From NCBI RefSeq assembly GCF_000439085.1, contig NZ_AUUA01000018.1, forward strand, positions 1 to 59,763: a stretch of DNA of 59,763 nt, read 5' to 3'. Both the position numbers and the translations under genes were made by a program. Shown here piece after piece: positions 1-8,992 of the stretch (positions within the stretch are counted from its first letter, which is position 1; each line of letters begins with the position of its first letter). Origin of the DNA: Leminorella grimontii ATCC 33999 = DSM 5078 (GTDB lineage Bacteria > Pseudomonadota > Gammaproteobacteria > Enterobacterales > Enterobacteriaceae). A model generated the notes under the pieces. The model was not told where the DNA came from, did not search any database, and saw only the letters and a list, made by a program, of their open reading frames with translations.

Positions 1-3000
1 AACGTGTCCAACCCGACCTCGGCGTTCGCCTTTACCATCGACACCGTGGCGCCGACGGCGCCGACCATCGACAAGGCGTTTGACGACGTCGGCGCCATTC
101 AGGGCGACCTGGCGAACGGCGGCCTGACGGACGACTCCACGCCGACCCTGAGCGGTCGGGCGGAAGCGAACAGCGTTGTGAAAGTGTATGACGGCGACGC
201 GCTGCTGGGCTCGGTCACCGCCGACGCCAGCGGCAAGTGGAGCTTCACGCCAACCACCCCGCTGACCGAAGGGCTGCACGAGTTCCACGTCACGGCGACC
301 GACGCGGCGGGCAACGTCAGCCTGCCGTCCGCCGACTTCACGCTGACCACCGACTACACCGCGCCGAATGCGGACAACCTGGCTATTACCGGTGTGGACG
401 ACCAGGTCGGTGAAATCAAAGGCAACGTCGCCAGCGGCGGCTCAACCGACGACAGCCGTCCGACCATCAGCGGCACCGGCACCGCCGGTGACACCATCGT
501 GGTGTACGTTACCGACGGTAGCGGCAAGCATGAGATTGGCCGCACCACGGTGGCGGAAGACGGCACCTGGAACCTGCGTCCGGCTACGGCGTTGAGCGGC
601 GGCAGCAATGCTCTGACGGCGGTGGAGATCGACCCGGTCGGCAATGCGACCGACCCCTGTACGCCGTACACGATTACGGTTAGCCTGACTGGACCTGCGA
701 CGCCGACCATTGTCAGCGTAATGGACGATGTAGGTACGATTACGGGAGCCCTTAGCAAGGGTGACGTCACTGACGACAGCATGCCTACCGTAAGTGGAAA
801 AGCGGATGCGGGTAACGTTGTGCGCATCTATGATGGCGCGACCCTGCTGGGCTCCACCACGGCGGACGCTTCCGGCAACTGGACCTTTACGCCGACTGCC
901 GCGCTGACTGACGGAGCTCATAACCTGACGGTGACGGCGGTTAATGCGATAGGTCAGGTCAGCGAGTCAAGCAACGCCTTTAACTTTACGGTAGACACTG
1001 CGGCTCCCGCTGACGTCAACGGCCTGAAGGTCATCGACGACGTGGGTGCGGTGCAGGGCGAACTGACCAGCGGCGACGTGACCGACGACGCCACGCCGAC
1101 CTTTAGCGGCAAGGCGGAAGCTAATTGTACGGTGACTATCTACAACGGCAGCACGGTGATTGGCTCCGCGACGGTGGATGCTTCCGGCAACTGGACGTTT
1201 ACGCCAAGCGCGGCGCTGGCGGACGGCAGCTACACTTTTACCACCACCGTCACTGACAAGGCGGGCAATCAGAGCGCGTCGGCTAACGCCTTTAACCTGA
1301 CGATTGATACGTCCGCGGTGGAGGTCTCCATCACGGCGCTGATCGACGACGTCGGGGACGTCACCGGCAACATCGCGCCGAACGGCGTCACCGACGATAC
1401 CCGTCCAGACATCACCGGCAGCGGCAAGGCGGGCAGCACCATCAAGATCTACGACGGGGCGACCCTGTTGGGCTCAACCACGGTGGCAAGCGACGGCAGT
1501 TGGAGCTTTACGCCAGCATCCGATCTGGGGCAGGGGGCGCACAGCATCACTGCGACCGCGACCGATCTGGCAGGCAACGTGTCCAACCCGACCTCGGCGT
1601 TCGCCTTTACTATCGATACCGTGGCGCCGACGGCGCCGGTTATCAACAGCGCGCTGGACGACGTGGGTGCTATTCAGGGCTCTCTGTCTAACGGTAGCGT
1701 TACGGACGATCCGACGCCAACCCTGCGCGGCGCGGCGGAAGAGAATAGCATCGTCAAGATCTACGACGGCAGCACGCTGTTGGGGTCGGCCAAGGCTGAC
1801 GCGAATGGTGATTGGAACTTTACACCGACCACACCATTGACGGAAGGCGAACACCGCTTCAGCGCGACTTCGACTGATGCAGCGGGTAACGTTAGCGGCA
1901 AGTCCGGCGAGTTCGTATTGACCACCGACTACACCGCGCCGAACGCGGACAACCTGGCTATTACCGGCGTGGACGACCAGGTCGGTGAAGTCACCGGCAA
2001 TATCGCCAATGGCGGTTCGACCGACGACAGCCGTCCGACCATCAGCGGTACCGGCACCGCCGGCGACACCATCGTGGTGTACGTTACCGACGGTAGCGGC
2101 AAGCATGAGATTGGCCGCGCTACGGTAGCGGCAGACGGCACCTGGAGCCTGCGTCCGGCGACGGCGCTGAGCGGCGGCAGCAATGCCCTGACGGCGGTGG
2201 AGATCGACCCGGTCGGTAACGCTACGGCGCCGAGTGCGGTTTATACCATTACCGTCAGCCTAGCGGGGCCGGTAGCTCCGGTTATTGCTAGCGTCACGGA
2301 CGATGTGGGTACGGTTACCGGCGCCCTTAACAAGGGCGACGTCACCGACGACAGTAAGCCGACCATTGTTGGTACGGCAGAAGCGAATAGCGTTGTGCGT
2401 ATTTATGATGGCAGTACGCTGCTGGGCTCTACCACGGTAGACGCCTTCGGCAACTGGACGTTTACGCCAGCCGCCGCGCTGGCGGACGGAACGCACAATC
2501 TGACGGCGAAAGCGGTTAACAGTATCGGTCAGGTGAGTGATGATAGCAACGCCTTCGATTTCACTGTCGACACCGCTGCGCCAGCAGACATTACCGATCT
2601 AAAAGTGATCGATGATGTGGGTACGAAGAAAGGCGAGCTGGCTAACCACGATACCACTGATGACAATAAGCCGACCTTTAGCGGTAAGGCCGAGGCAAAC
2701 GCCACGGTGACTATCTACGACGGCAGCGACGTTATCGGCAGCGTGAAGGCGGATGCCAACGGCAGCTGGTCGTTTACACCGTCGACGGCGTTGGCTGACG
2801 GCAGCTATACCTTTACCTTTACGGCTAAGGATGCAGCGGGCAATGAAAGCACGCCAGCCAACGCTTTCAATCTGGTTATTGATACGTCAGCGGCTACGGT
2901 CTCTCTTACCAAGTTGATGGATGACGTAGGCAGCATTAAAGGCGCAATCGACTTTGGCGGCGTGACGGACGATGCGCGTCCGGAAATTATCGGTACGGCG

Positions 3001-3840
3001 AAGAGTGGCAGCGTCGTCAAGGTTTATGACGGTGGCGTACTGCTAGGTTCCACTACGGCAGACAGCAGCGGAAACTGGAGCTTTACGCCGGTGTCCGATC
3101 TGGCTCAGGGTTCGCACAGCATTACCGCTGTGGCTACCGATCTAACCGGCAACGATTCACCTGCAACCTCTGCGTTTACTTTTAACGTTGATACCGTTGC
3201 GCCAGCGAAGCCAACTATCGACAAGGCGATTGACGACGTCGGTTCGATTCAGGGCGATTTAGCGAACGGCGCCATAACGGACGATCCAACGCCGACCCTG
3301 CGCGGTACGGCGGAAGCCAACAGCGTCGTGAAGATCTATGAAGGCAGCGCGCTATTGGGATCGGTGGTAACGGACGCCAGCGGCAACTGGAGCTATACGC
3401 CAACTACGCCTCTGACAGAGGGCGAACATCGCTTCAGTGCGACGTCGACCGACGCGGCGGGCAACGTTAGCCCAAGCTCTAGTGAGTTCGTGTTGACGAC
3501 TGACTACACTGCGCCAAACGCGGATAGCTTGGCTATTACCGGCGTAGACGACCAAGTGGGTGAGAAAACCGGCAACGTTGCTAGCGGCAGCGCAACCGAC
3601 GATACGCGTCCAACTATCAGCGGTACCGGCACGGCGGGCGATACCATCGTGGTGTATACCACCGATGGTGCAGGCACGCGTGAAATCGGCCGTGCGACGG
3701 TAGCGGCAGACGGCACCTGGAGCCTGCGCCCGGCGACGGCACTAAGCAGCGGCAACAATGACCTGACGGCGGTGGAAATCGACCCGGTAGGCAATGCGAC
3801 CGACCCGTGCTCGCCGTACACCATTATTCTGGATACCTCT
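1..3840 (+). repeat. In-phase 1575-bp (525-residue) super-repeat of five Ig-like domains
   Basis: The same landmark recurs at exactly 1575-base steps. The segment encoding NVSNPTSAF starts at 1 and 1576, with a diverged copy at 3151. The segment encoding TTDYTAPNAD starts at 346, 1921 and 3496. The five domain types occur in the same order in each copy (A: ..DKAFDDVG, B: TGVDDQVG, C: SVMDDVG, D: KVIDDVG, E: ALIDDVG). Two full copies and the first two domains of a third are in the window. Copies 1 and 2 are nearly identical in DNA over long stretches. Copy 3 differs mostly at synonymous positions. Confidence 0.9.
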
Positions 3841-6800
3841 ATATCAGATGCGAAGATAACCATTACGTCGATTTCTGACGACCGCGGCTACTCCGACGCT
3901 GACTTTATCACCAACGATAATACGCTGTTGATCAACGGTACGTTGGATAAGGCGCTGCTGTCGGACGAATGGGTGGAAGTCAGCATGGACGGCGGCACAA
4001 CCTGGACTCGCGCGGCAACGGTTTCCGGTACCGACTGGGCGGTTGACCTGCGGGGCACGGTACTGGCCGATGGCGATTACACCATCAGAGCTCGCGTGGT
4101 GGACAATGCCTATAACATTGGCAGCATGGACACTCATGCGTTGACCATCTCGTCAGAAGGTCGCGACATGAACGGCCTGAGCACGACGTCGCAGATCTCT
4201 ACCGACACCAGCCACGGTTTGGTGAACGGCGATCTCTATAGCCACAGCGTGACGACGCTCAACGGTGATATGGTCACTCGCGACTATACCGTCACCGTTA
4301 GCGGTATGCTGAGCGCGGCGCTGCTTGAGGGAGAACGCCTGCAGATATCGCTGGACGGCGGAGCAACCTGGGCGGCCGTCACGATGAGCGGCAACGGCTG
4401 GAGCTATGCGCTGCCGGAAGTTACCGCCAGCACGGTATATAACTTTAAGCTGCAGGTAATTGATGTCGCGGGCAACGTGGGCACCAATACCGGCTTTGCT
4501 GAAAGCTATAAGGTGACTATCGATCTGGACGTACCGGACGGCATCACCGTGGCGCCGGTTATCGATTCTATTGTCAGCAGCACGGAAACGTTCGTCTTTG
4601 ACAGCAGCCGTTACGGTACCGTTGAAGCCGGCACAATCGTTTCACTGGTTAGCGACGTGAACGGCAACGGTACCTATCAGGAAGGGCTGGATCAGGTGCT
4701 GGGCTTTGCTACGGCGAATGCTGACGGCTCGTGGAGCATTACCACTAAGCTGCCAGCCGGAGCGCATAACCTGGCATTCGTCGTCTGGGACAGTGCGGGT
4801 AACCGTTCAACCATGAGCGCCAGTACCAGTACCGGGGTAACCGACGGTAGCGGCAGTACGCTGATTGAGCAGTCGTGGGGCGGTACGACGGACGCCGATA
4901 ACCGCGGTCTAAACGCGGCGGCGGTGACCATCAGTCAGGATGGCCTGTGGTCGTTCTTCCAGAGCGCCCGCGGCACTTCAGGCACCACGACGGCTAACTC
5001 GGGCCGTGTTTACACGGCAACCGATCGCGAGAACTATGAGTCCACCTATCTGGCGCAACCCTCTACCAGCAACGGGGCGGGCTATAATCTGGATAGCAAC
5101 ACCTATAGCCGCTATGTTAACTCGGCGGTGTTCGCCGACATCAACCGCGACGGTTATACCGACGTGATGTCGCAAATCAGCGCATACGGCAACGGCGGAC
5201 GTACCGCCTACTGGATGCAGAATGCGGACGGCAGTTACTCGCCGAAGGTGCTGGATCAGGGAACGTTGAACCATCTGGGCGGCGTGATTGCTTACGACCG
5301 TGAAGGCGATGGCTATCTGGACTTTGTGCTGGCTGACTCTGCGCCGGACTCCATTTCGTTCATTAAGAACGTTAATGGAACGCTGACCTATGAGAAGGTG
5401 TCCGGATTCGATAATGGTCACCCCGGCGGCGCGTTGCCGGCTAACCTGAGCCTCCTGCATGAAATCGGGGCAGTAGATATCGATAACAACGGTACGGTAG
5501 ATATTACCGCACACATTGACCGTAACTCGGCCTCAGGGGGGCAAAGCGGCAGTTCGCGCGGCTTGGGTATTCTCTATAACCAGCTAACCGGTACGGGGAA
5601 AACCAACTTCGGGGAAGTGGGATATTACTCCAACGTGTTCAGGAACGATGGTGAGGACGACTACGGCAACCTGTCTATCTCTATGACCTACGCCGACTTC
5701 AACGGCGACGGCTGGCTGGACCTGTTCCTGAGCCGCGGTTCGAAGAGCGGTTCCAACAGCAATGAGAGCCGTATCTATCTGAACGACGGGACGGGCAAGC
5801 TGTTGGCAACCGATGCACAGGCGCTGTGGTTTGGCGACAGCATGGACGGCGGTAGCTCGCTAGCCGTGGACTGGAACCACGATGGCAAGATGGACATCAT
5901 CGAAGTGCCGCGTCAGCTCGGCGATGCGAACAGCCCGACGCTGTACCTGAATCAAGGCAACAACCAGTGGTCCGGTATCGGTCAGAGCCTGACCGGTGCG
6001 ACTAAGTATACGAACATCACCGGTGCCGTAGCGCTCGATTACGACTGGGACGGTTCGATGGATCTGGTGATGTATCGCTCCGGTAGCGACTCCGGCGTTG
6101 TTTCCGGCGACAGTTCTGCGCCGACGCTGTTGGTGAAGAATACCAACATCGCGGCAGACGGAACCAGCCTGCAGATCCGTATTGTTGATGGTAACGGCAT
6201 CAATACCTTCTACAGCAACACCGTCAAGCTATATAACTCGGCCGGCGAGTGCGTCGCGACGCAGCTGATTAACCCGCAGGCGTCCGGCTCCAGCAACAGT
6301 ATGGGCCTGGTAAGCTTCTTCGGGTTGGATCCGAATGAAGTTTACTCGGTACAGCTGCTGCGCATCACCAACGGCGTAACCAACCACGTTGGCGCAACCT
6401 CCAGTATCGGCGGTTATACCAACGGCACGGTTAACGCCAACTGGGGCGGCCTGAAGACCAGTAAGGCGCATAATGCCTACGTATTGACGGCGGAGAGCGA
6501 TGACGCTGTCAACAATACGACGGGTGAGAGCGGCATTATCGGCACAGGGTATAACGACACCTTCTTCAGCTCGGCAGGTGACGATACTTATACCGGCGGC
6601 GGTGGCTGGAACCTGGTTGTGAGCGGCGATAAGGTCTGGAGCGCTACGGAAGGAATGGATATTGTCGACTACAGTCGCACAACGTCCGCCGTTAACGCCA
6701 ACCTGACGACAGGCGTAGCAACCGGAGACGGTAACGATAGGCTGATTAGCATCGAAGGTTTGATCGGCTCCGATCGGGGGGATACGTTCACTGACAACGC

Positions 6801-7860
6801 GGCGAACAACCTGTTCGAAGGCCGCGGCGGTGACGATACCTTCAACCTGACGCACGGCGGTAACGATACGCTGATGTACAAGGTGCAGAAGGGGCAAGAA
6901 AGTGACGGAACCGGCGGCAACGGCCACGACACGGTCTATGGCTTTACCGTCGGAAACCGGCTGACCAACAGCAATGCAGACCTGATCGATTTGAGCGATT
7001 TGCTGAATTACTCCGGCCCATTCTCTCTTTATACCGACAACGGCGAGATGAAGCTGGATTACTCCTCACTAGGCATACTGAATTATCTGAAAGTAGAGCA
7101 GGTGGGCAGCGATACGGTGATCAGCATTGACCGGGACGGCCTGGGCGGTACTTACGGCTTCCAACAGCTGTTAACGCTCAAGGGAGTCAGCACCGACCTG
7201 GTGACTCTGCTGGCCAATAATCAGATAGAAGTGGGTGACGATACGCTAGCCACCGCGATGGCCGCTTCGGCTAAGCAATTGCTTCAGTCGGTGACTCAGG
7301 TGTTTACTACCGGTGACGACGTGCTTATCGGTACGTCTGGTGAGGATTACCTGATGGGCGGCAACGGTAATGACACGATCGCCAATATCAGTACTAACGA
7401 CGTGGCCATGGGTGGCGATGGTAACGATGTGATCAAGATTACGTCGACCGACTTCGCCAGCGTTATCGGCGGTGACGGCGTGGATACGCTGGTATTTGAC
7501 GGTCAGGATCTGGTTATCGATCTGAGCGCCATGAAGGACAAACTGCAGTCGATGGAGAAGTTTGACCTGGGCTCTGGCGACAACACGCTGTCGGTATCGA
7601 TCGACGACGTGCTGCGTATGGGCGAGGAAAACCTGATCCTGCAGGACGGTAAGCGTCAGCTGGTGGTGAACGGTGAAAACGGCCACCTGAACCTGGTCAA
7701 TTCAAGAGAAGGTGGTTCAGACAGCTGGTCGTTTGTGGATCTGGACGGTAACGGCCAGGCCGACATTACGACGATTAACGGCGCGTCTTATTACACCTAT
7801 ACCATCGGCGGCTCAACCGAAGTACTGGTTGAGACTCGCGTCGAGACGGTGATTATGTAA
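1..7860 (+). CDS. Giant BapA/LapA-type repeat adhesin secreted by type I system (5' end outside window)
   Basis: The frame is open from base 1, so the N-terminus is missing; 2,619 residues are visible. Up to about base 3840 it is a chain of Ig-like domains of about 105 residues, each with a D-D-V-G motif near the start and a TDD(x)xPT motif. Two further Ig-like domains follow (about 3840-4530). Then comes a region with four calcium-binding FG-GAP/VCBS-like motifs (DINRDGYTD, DFNGDGWLD, DWNHDGKMD, DYDWDGSMD, bases about 5140-6070). The C-terminus carries RTX-like GGxGxD segments (about 6540-6840 and 7330-7435) and a short glycine-rich tail, as in type I secretion substrates. Directly downstream are an ABC exporter, an adaptor and an outer-membrane channel, which supports secretion by that system. 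Likely role, by family: surface adhesion and biofilm formation. Confidence 0.93.
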   Translation, partial: NVSNPTSAFAFTIDTVAPTAPTIDKAFDDVGAIQGDLANGGLTDDSTPTLSGRAEANSVVKVYDGDALLGSVTADASGKWSFTPTTPLTEGLHEFHVTATDAAGNVSLPSADFTLTTDYTAPNADNLAITGVDDQVGEIKGNVASGGSTDDSRPTISGTGTAGDTIVVYVTDGSGKHEIGRTTVAEDGTWNLRPATALSGGSNALTAVEIDPVGNATDPCTPYTITVSLTGPATPTIVSVMDDVGTITGALSKGDVTDDSMPTVSGKADAGNVVRIYDGATLLGSTTADASGNWTFTPTAALTDGAHNLTVTAVNAIGQVSESSNAFNFTVDTAAPADVNGLKVIDDVGAVQGELTSGDVTDDATPTFSGKAEANCTVTIYNGSTVIGSATVDASGNWTFTPSAALADGSYTFTTTVTDKAGNQSASANAFNLTIDTSAVEVSITALIDDVGDVTGNIAPNGVTDDTRPDITGSGKAGSTIKIYDGATLLGSTTVASDGSWSFTPASDLGQGAHSITATATDLAGNVSNPTSAFAFTIDTVAPTAPVINSALDDVGAIQGSLSNGSVTDDPTPTLRGAAEENSIVKIYDGSTLLGSAKADANGDWNFTPTTPLTEGEHRFSATSTDAAGNVSGKSGEFVLTTDYTAPNADNLAITGVDDQVGEVTGNIANGGSTDDSRPTISGTGTAGDTIVVYVTDGSGKHEIGRATVAADGTWSLRPATALSGGSNALTAVEIDPVGNATAPSAVYTITVSLAGPVAPVIASVTDDVGTVTGALNKGDVTDDSKPTIVGTAEANSVVRIYDGSTLLGSTTVDAFGNWTFTPAAALADGTHNLTAKAVNSIGQVSDDSNAFDFTVDTAAPADITDLKVIDDVGTKKGELANHDTTDDNKPTFSGKAEANATVTIYDGSDVIGSVKADANGSWSFTPSTALADGSYTFTFTAKDAAGNESTPANAFNLVIDTSAATVSLTKLMDDVGSIKGAIDFGGVTDDARPEIIGTAKSGSVVKVYDGGVLLGSTTADSSGNWSFTPVSDLAQGSHSITAVATDLTGNDSPATSAFTFNVDTVAPAKPTIDKAIDDVGSIQGDLANGAITDDPTPTLRGTAEANSVVKIYEGSALLGSVVTDASGNWSYTPTTPLTEGEHRFSATSTDAAGNVSPSSSEFVLTTDYTAPNADSLAITGVDDQVGEKTGNVASGSATDDTRPTISGTGTAGDTIVVYTTDGAGTREIGRATVAADGTWSLRPATALSSGNNDLTAVEIDPVGNATDPCSPYTIILDTSISDAKITITSISDDRGYSDADFITNDNTLLINGTLDKALLSDEWVEVSMDGGTTWTRAATVSGTDWAVDLRGTVLADGDYTIRARVVDNAYNIGSMDTHALTISSEGRDMNGLSTTSQISTDTSHGLVNGDLYSHSVTTLNGDMVTRDYTVTVSGMLSAALLEGERLQISLDGGATWAAVTMSGNGWSYALPEVTASTVYNFKLQVIDVAGNVGTNTGFAESYKVTIDLDVPDGITVAPVIDSIVSSTETFVFDSSRYGTVEAGTIVSLVSDVNGNGTYQEGLDQVLGFATANADGSWSITTKLPAGAHNLAFVVWDSAGNRSTMSASTSTGVTDGSGSTLIEQSWGGTTDADNRGLNAAAVTISQDGLWSFFQSARGTSGTTTANSGRVYTATDRENYESTYLAQPSTSNGAGYNLDSNTYSRYVNSAVFADINRDGYTDVMSQISAYGNGGRTAYWMQNADGSYSPKVLDQGTLNHLGGVIAYDREGDGYLDFVLADSAPDSISFIKNVNGTLTYEKVSGFDNGHPGGALPANLSLLHEIGAVDIDNNGTVDITAHIDRNSASGGQSGSSRGLGILYNQLTGTGKTNFGEVGYYSNVFRNDGEDDYGNLSISMTYADFNGDGWLDLFLSRGSKSGSNSNESRIYLNDGTGKLLATDAQALWFGDSMDGGSSLAVDWNHDGKMDIIEVPRQLGDANSPTLYLNQGNNQWSGIGQSLTGATKYTNITGAVALDYDWDGSMDLVMYRSGSDSGVVSGDSSAPTLLVKNTNIAADGTSLQIRIVDGNGINTFYSNTVKLYNSAGECVATQLINPQASGSSNSMGLVSFFGLDPNEVYSVQLLRITNGVTNHVGATSSIGGYTNGTVNANWGGLKTSKAHNAYVLTAESDDAVNNTTGESGIIGTGYNDTFFSSAGDDTYTGGGGWNLVVSGDKVWSATEGMDIVDYSRTTSAVNANLTTGVATGDGNDRLISIEGLIGSDRGDTFTDNAANNLFEGRGGDDTFNLTHGGNDTLMYKVQKGQESDGTGGNGHDTVYGFTVGNRLTNSNADLIDLSDLLNYSGPFSLYTDNGEMKLDYSSLGILNYLKVEQVGSDTVISIDRDGLGGTYGFQQLLTLKGVSTDLVTLLANNQIEVGDDTLATAMAASAKQLLQSVTQVFTTGDDVLIGTSGEDYLMGGNGNDTIANISTNDVAMGGDGNDVIKITSTDFASVIGGDGVDTLVFDGQDLVIDLSAMKDKLQSMEKFDLGSGDNTLSVSIDDVLRMGEENLILQDGKRQLVVNGENGHLNLVNSREGGSDSWSFVDLDGNGQADITTINGASYYTYTIGGSTEVLVETRVETVIM

Positions 7861-7868
7861 TCTCAACA

Positions 7869-7907
7869 GCGCCCTGACCTTTTCCGGTCAGGGCGCGTTT
7901 TGGTTTT
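7869..7907 (+). terminator. Rho-independent terminator after the adhesin gene
   Basis: A perfect 11-bp stem (gcgccctgacc / ggtcagggcgc) with a 6-base loop, followed by gttttggtttt, begins 9 bases after the adhesin stop. It should reduce transcription into the downstream secretion genes, giving different adhesin and exporter levels. Confidence 0.85.
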
Positions 7908-7941
7908 ATGGGTCTGACGGATATATCGTTGAGGTAAAAAA

Positions 7942-8904
7942 ATGGATCTTTCAAGCAGTAACTTGTTTTCGCTATCGCGTCGCCTCGTCATTGGCGCTGC
8001 GCTAAGCCTGTCAGCTTTTAGCTCTTGGGCAGAGGATGCGCCAAAGAGTGCGGTTGCCGATACTGAGCACATGGATACCCTGCCGCTGGTACAAATAAAG
8101 CACACGGGAACGCAGTATATTCCCGTTCCCCACGTAGAAAAAAACTATAGCCAGGTCGTTATTTACCGGCCTCAGGTTAACGATGCGGCTCACGCCGGCG
8201 TTTCCGATATTTATGTAGACGGCGAGCTGCAAAGCATTCTAAAACCCGGGGAGTTCAGTACGTTTTGCGTATCTCCAGGGCGTCACGCTATAGAGTCTTA
8301 TCTTGACGACAATCCTCTTTATGCAGGCAAAACGTCTTCACAGTCCAAGGCTCAACTGGCGGGCGGAAAAACCTATTTTATTGAAACCAGCGACAAACCG
8401 GGTAAGGGAATACCAACTCCGGTTAAGCGCATCGATGCGGAAAACAGGCTTCTGGGCTATACCCACAGCCCGATCGTCAACCGCGCGTCTTCAGTAAAGC
8501 GGTGCGTCTTTAGCGGCAATATGATCTCTTTGGGCAACGCATTATTTAAATTTTCCGGCAAATCTGCTGCCGATATGGAAGTTGGCGGGCAGGATGTGAT
8601 CGGCAAGATGGCGACCTACCTTAAAGGCCAGCCGCACCTGACGCGCGTCAATATTGTTGGGCACGCCGATCCGGTGGGCAACCCGGCCAGCAACCGCAAG
8701 CTGTCGCTTCAGCGGGCTGAGGTTATTAAGCAACTGCTGGTAGCGGAGGGCGTATCCGAGGGCGTGCTGTTCCCCAACGGGCAGGGCAGCAGCGATCCGG
8801 TGATTGAATGTAAAGGGAAAATGTCGGTAACGGAGCGTAACGCCTGTAACCGGACGAACCGACGAGTAGACGTGCTGATCCACGCTTACAATCCGGCCGA
8901 CTAG
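7942..8904 (+). CDS. Periplasmic/outer-membrane OmpA-domain protein of the adhesin locus
   Basis: 320 residues starting at an ATG with a GAGG ribosome site. A signal peptide ends around ALSLSAFSSWA-ED. Residues about 60-185 form a domain I do not assign, with a DIYVDGELQSIL segment. Residues about 195-315 are an OmpA-type peptidoglycan-binding domain: VNIVGHADPVGN, then SLQRAEVIKQLL, and a C-terminal NRRVDVLI. It sits between the adhesin and its ABC exporter. A plausible role is to hold the adhesin or its export channel to the cell wall, as accessory proteins do in other giant-adhesin loci, but this is inferred from position only. It has its own upstream terminator, so it may need its own promoter or read-through. 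Confidence 0.85.
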   Translation: MDLSSSNLFSLSRRLVIGAALSLSAFSSWAEDAPKSAVADTEHMDTLPLVQIKHTGTQYIPVPHVEKNYSQVVIYRPQVNDAAHAGVSDIYVDGELQSILKPGEFSTFCVSPGRHAIESYLDDNPLYAGKTSSQSKAQLAGGKTYFIETSDKPGKGIPTPVKRIDAENRLLGYTHSPIVNRASSVKRCVFSGNMISLGNALFKFSGKSAADMEVGGQDVIGKMATYLKGQPHLTRVNIVGHADPVGNPASNRKLSLQRAEVIKQLLVAEGVSEGVLFPNGQGSSDPVIECKGKMSVTERNACNRTNRRVDVLIHAYNPAD

Positions 8905-8927
8905 TCATTACACCCGCTTTTATCTAT

Positions 8928-8957
8928 AGCGCTGCGTCACGTTTGTGACGCGGCGCT
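8928..8957 (+). terminator. Strong hairpin after the OmpA-domain gene, possible attenuator
   Basis: A 13-bp stem (agcgctgcgtcac / gtgacgcggcgct, one G-U pair) with a gttt loop lies between the OmpA-domain gene and the ABC exporter gene. No T tract follows, so it may attenuate or protect mRNA rather than terminate. Confidence 0.45.
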
Positions 8958-8992
8958 TTGGAGTATAAAAAGCCCCAACAATAGGAATAGCG

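Noticed and set aside
1-3840. Adhesin repeats considered as a CRISPR or minisatellite array
   Set aside because: They are coding Ig-like domains with an open frame throughout; the units are about 315 bases and not spaced by unique short spacers.
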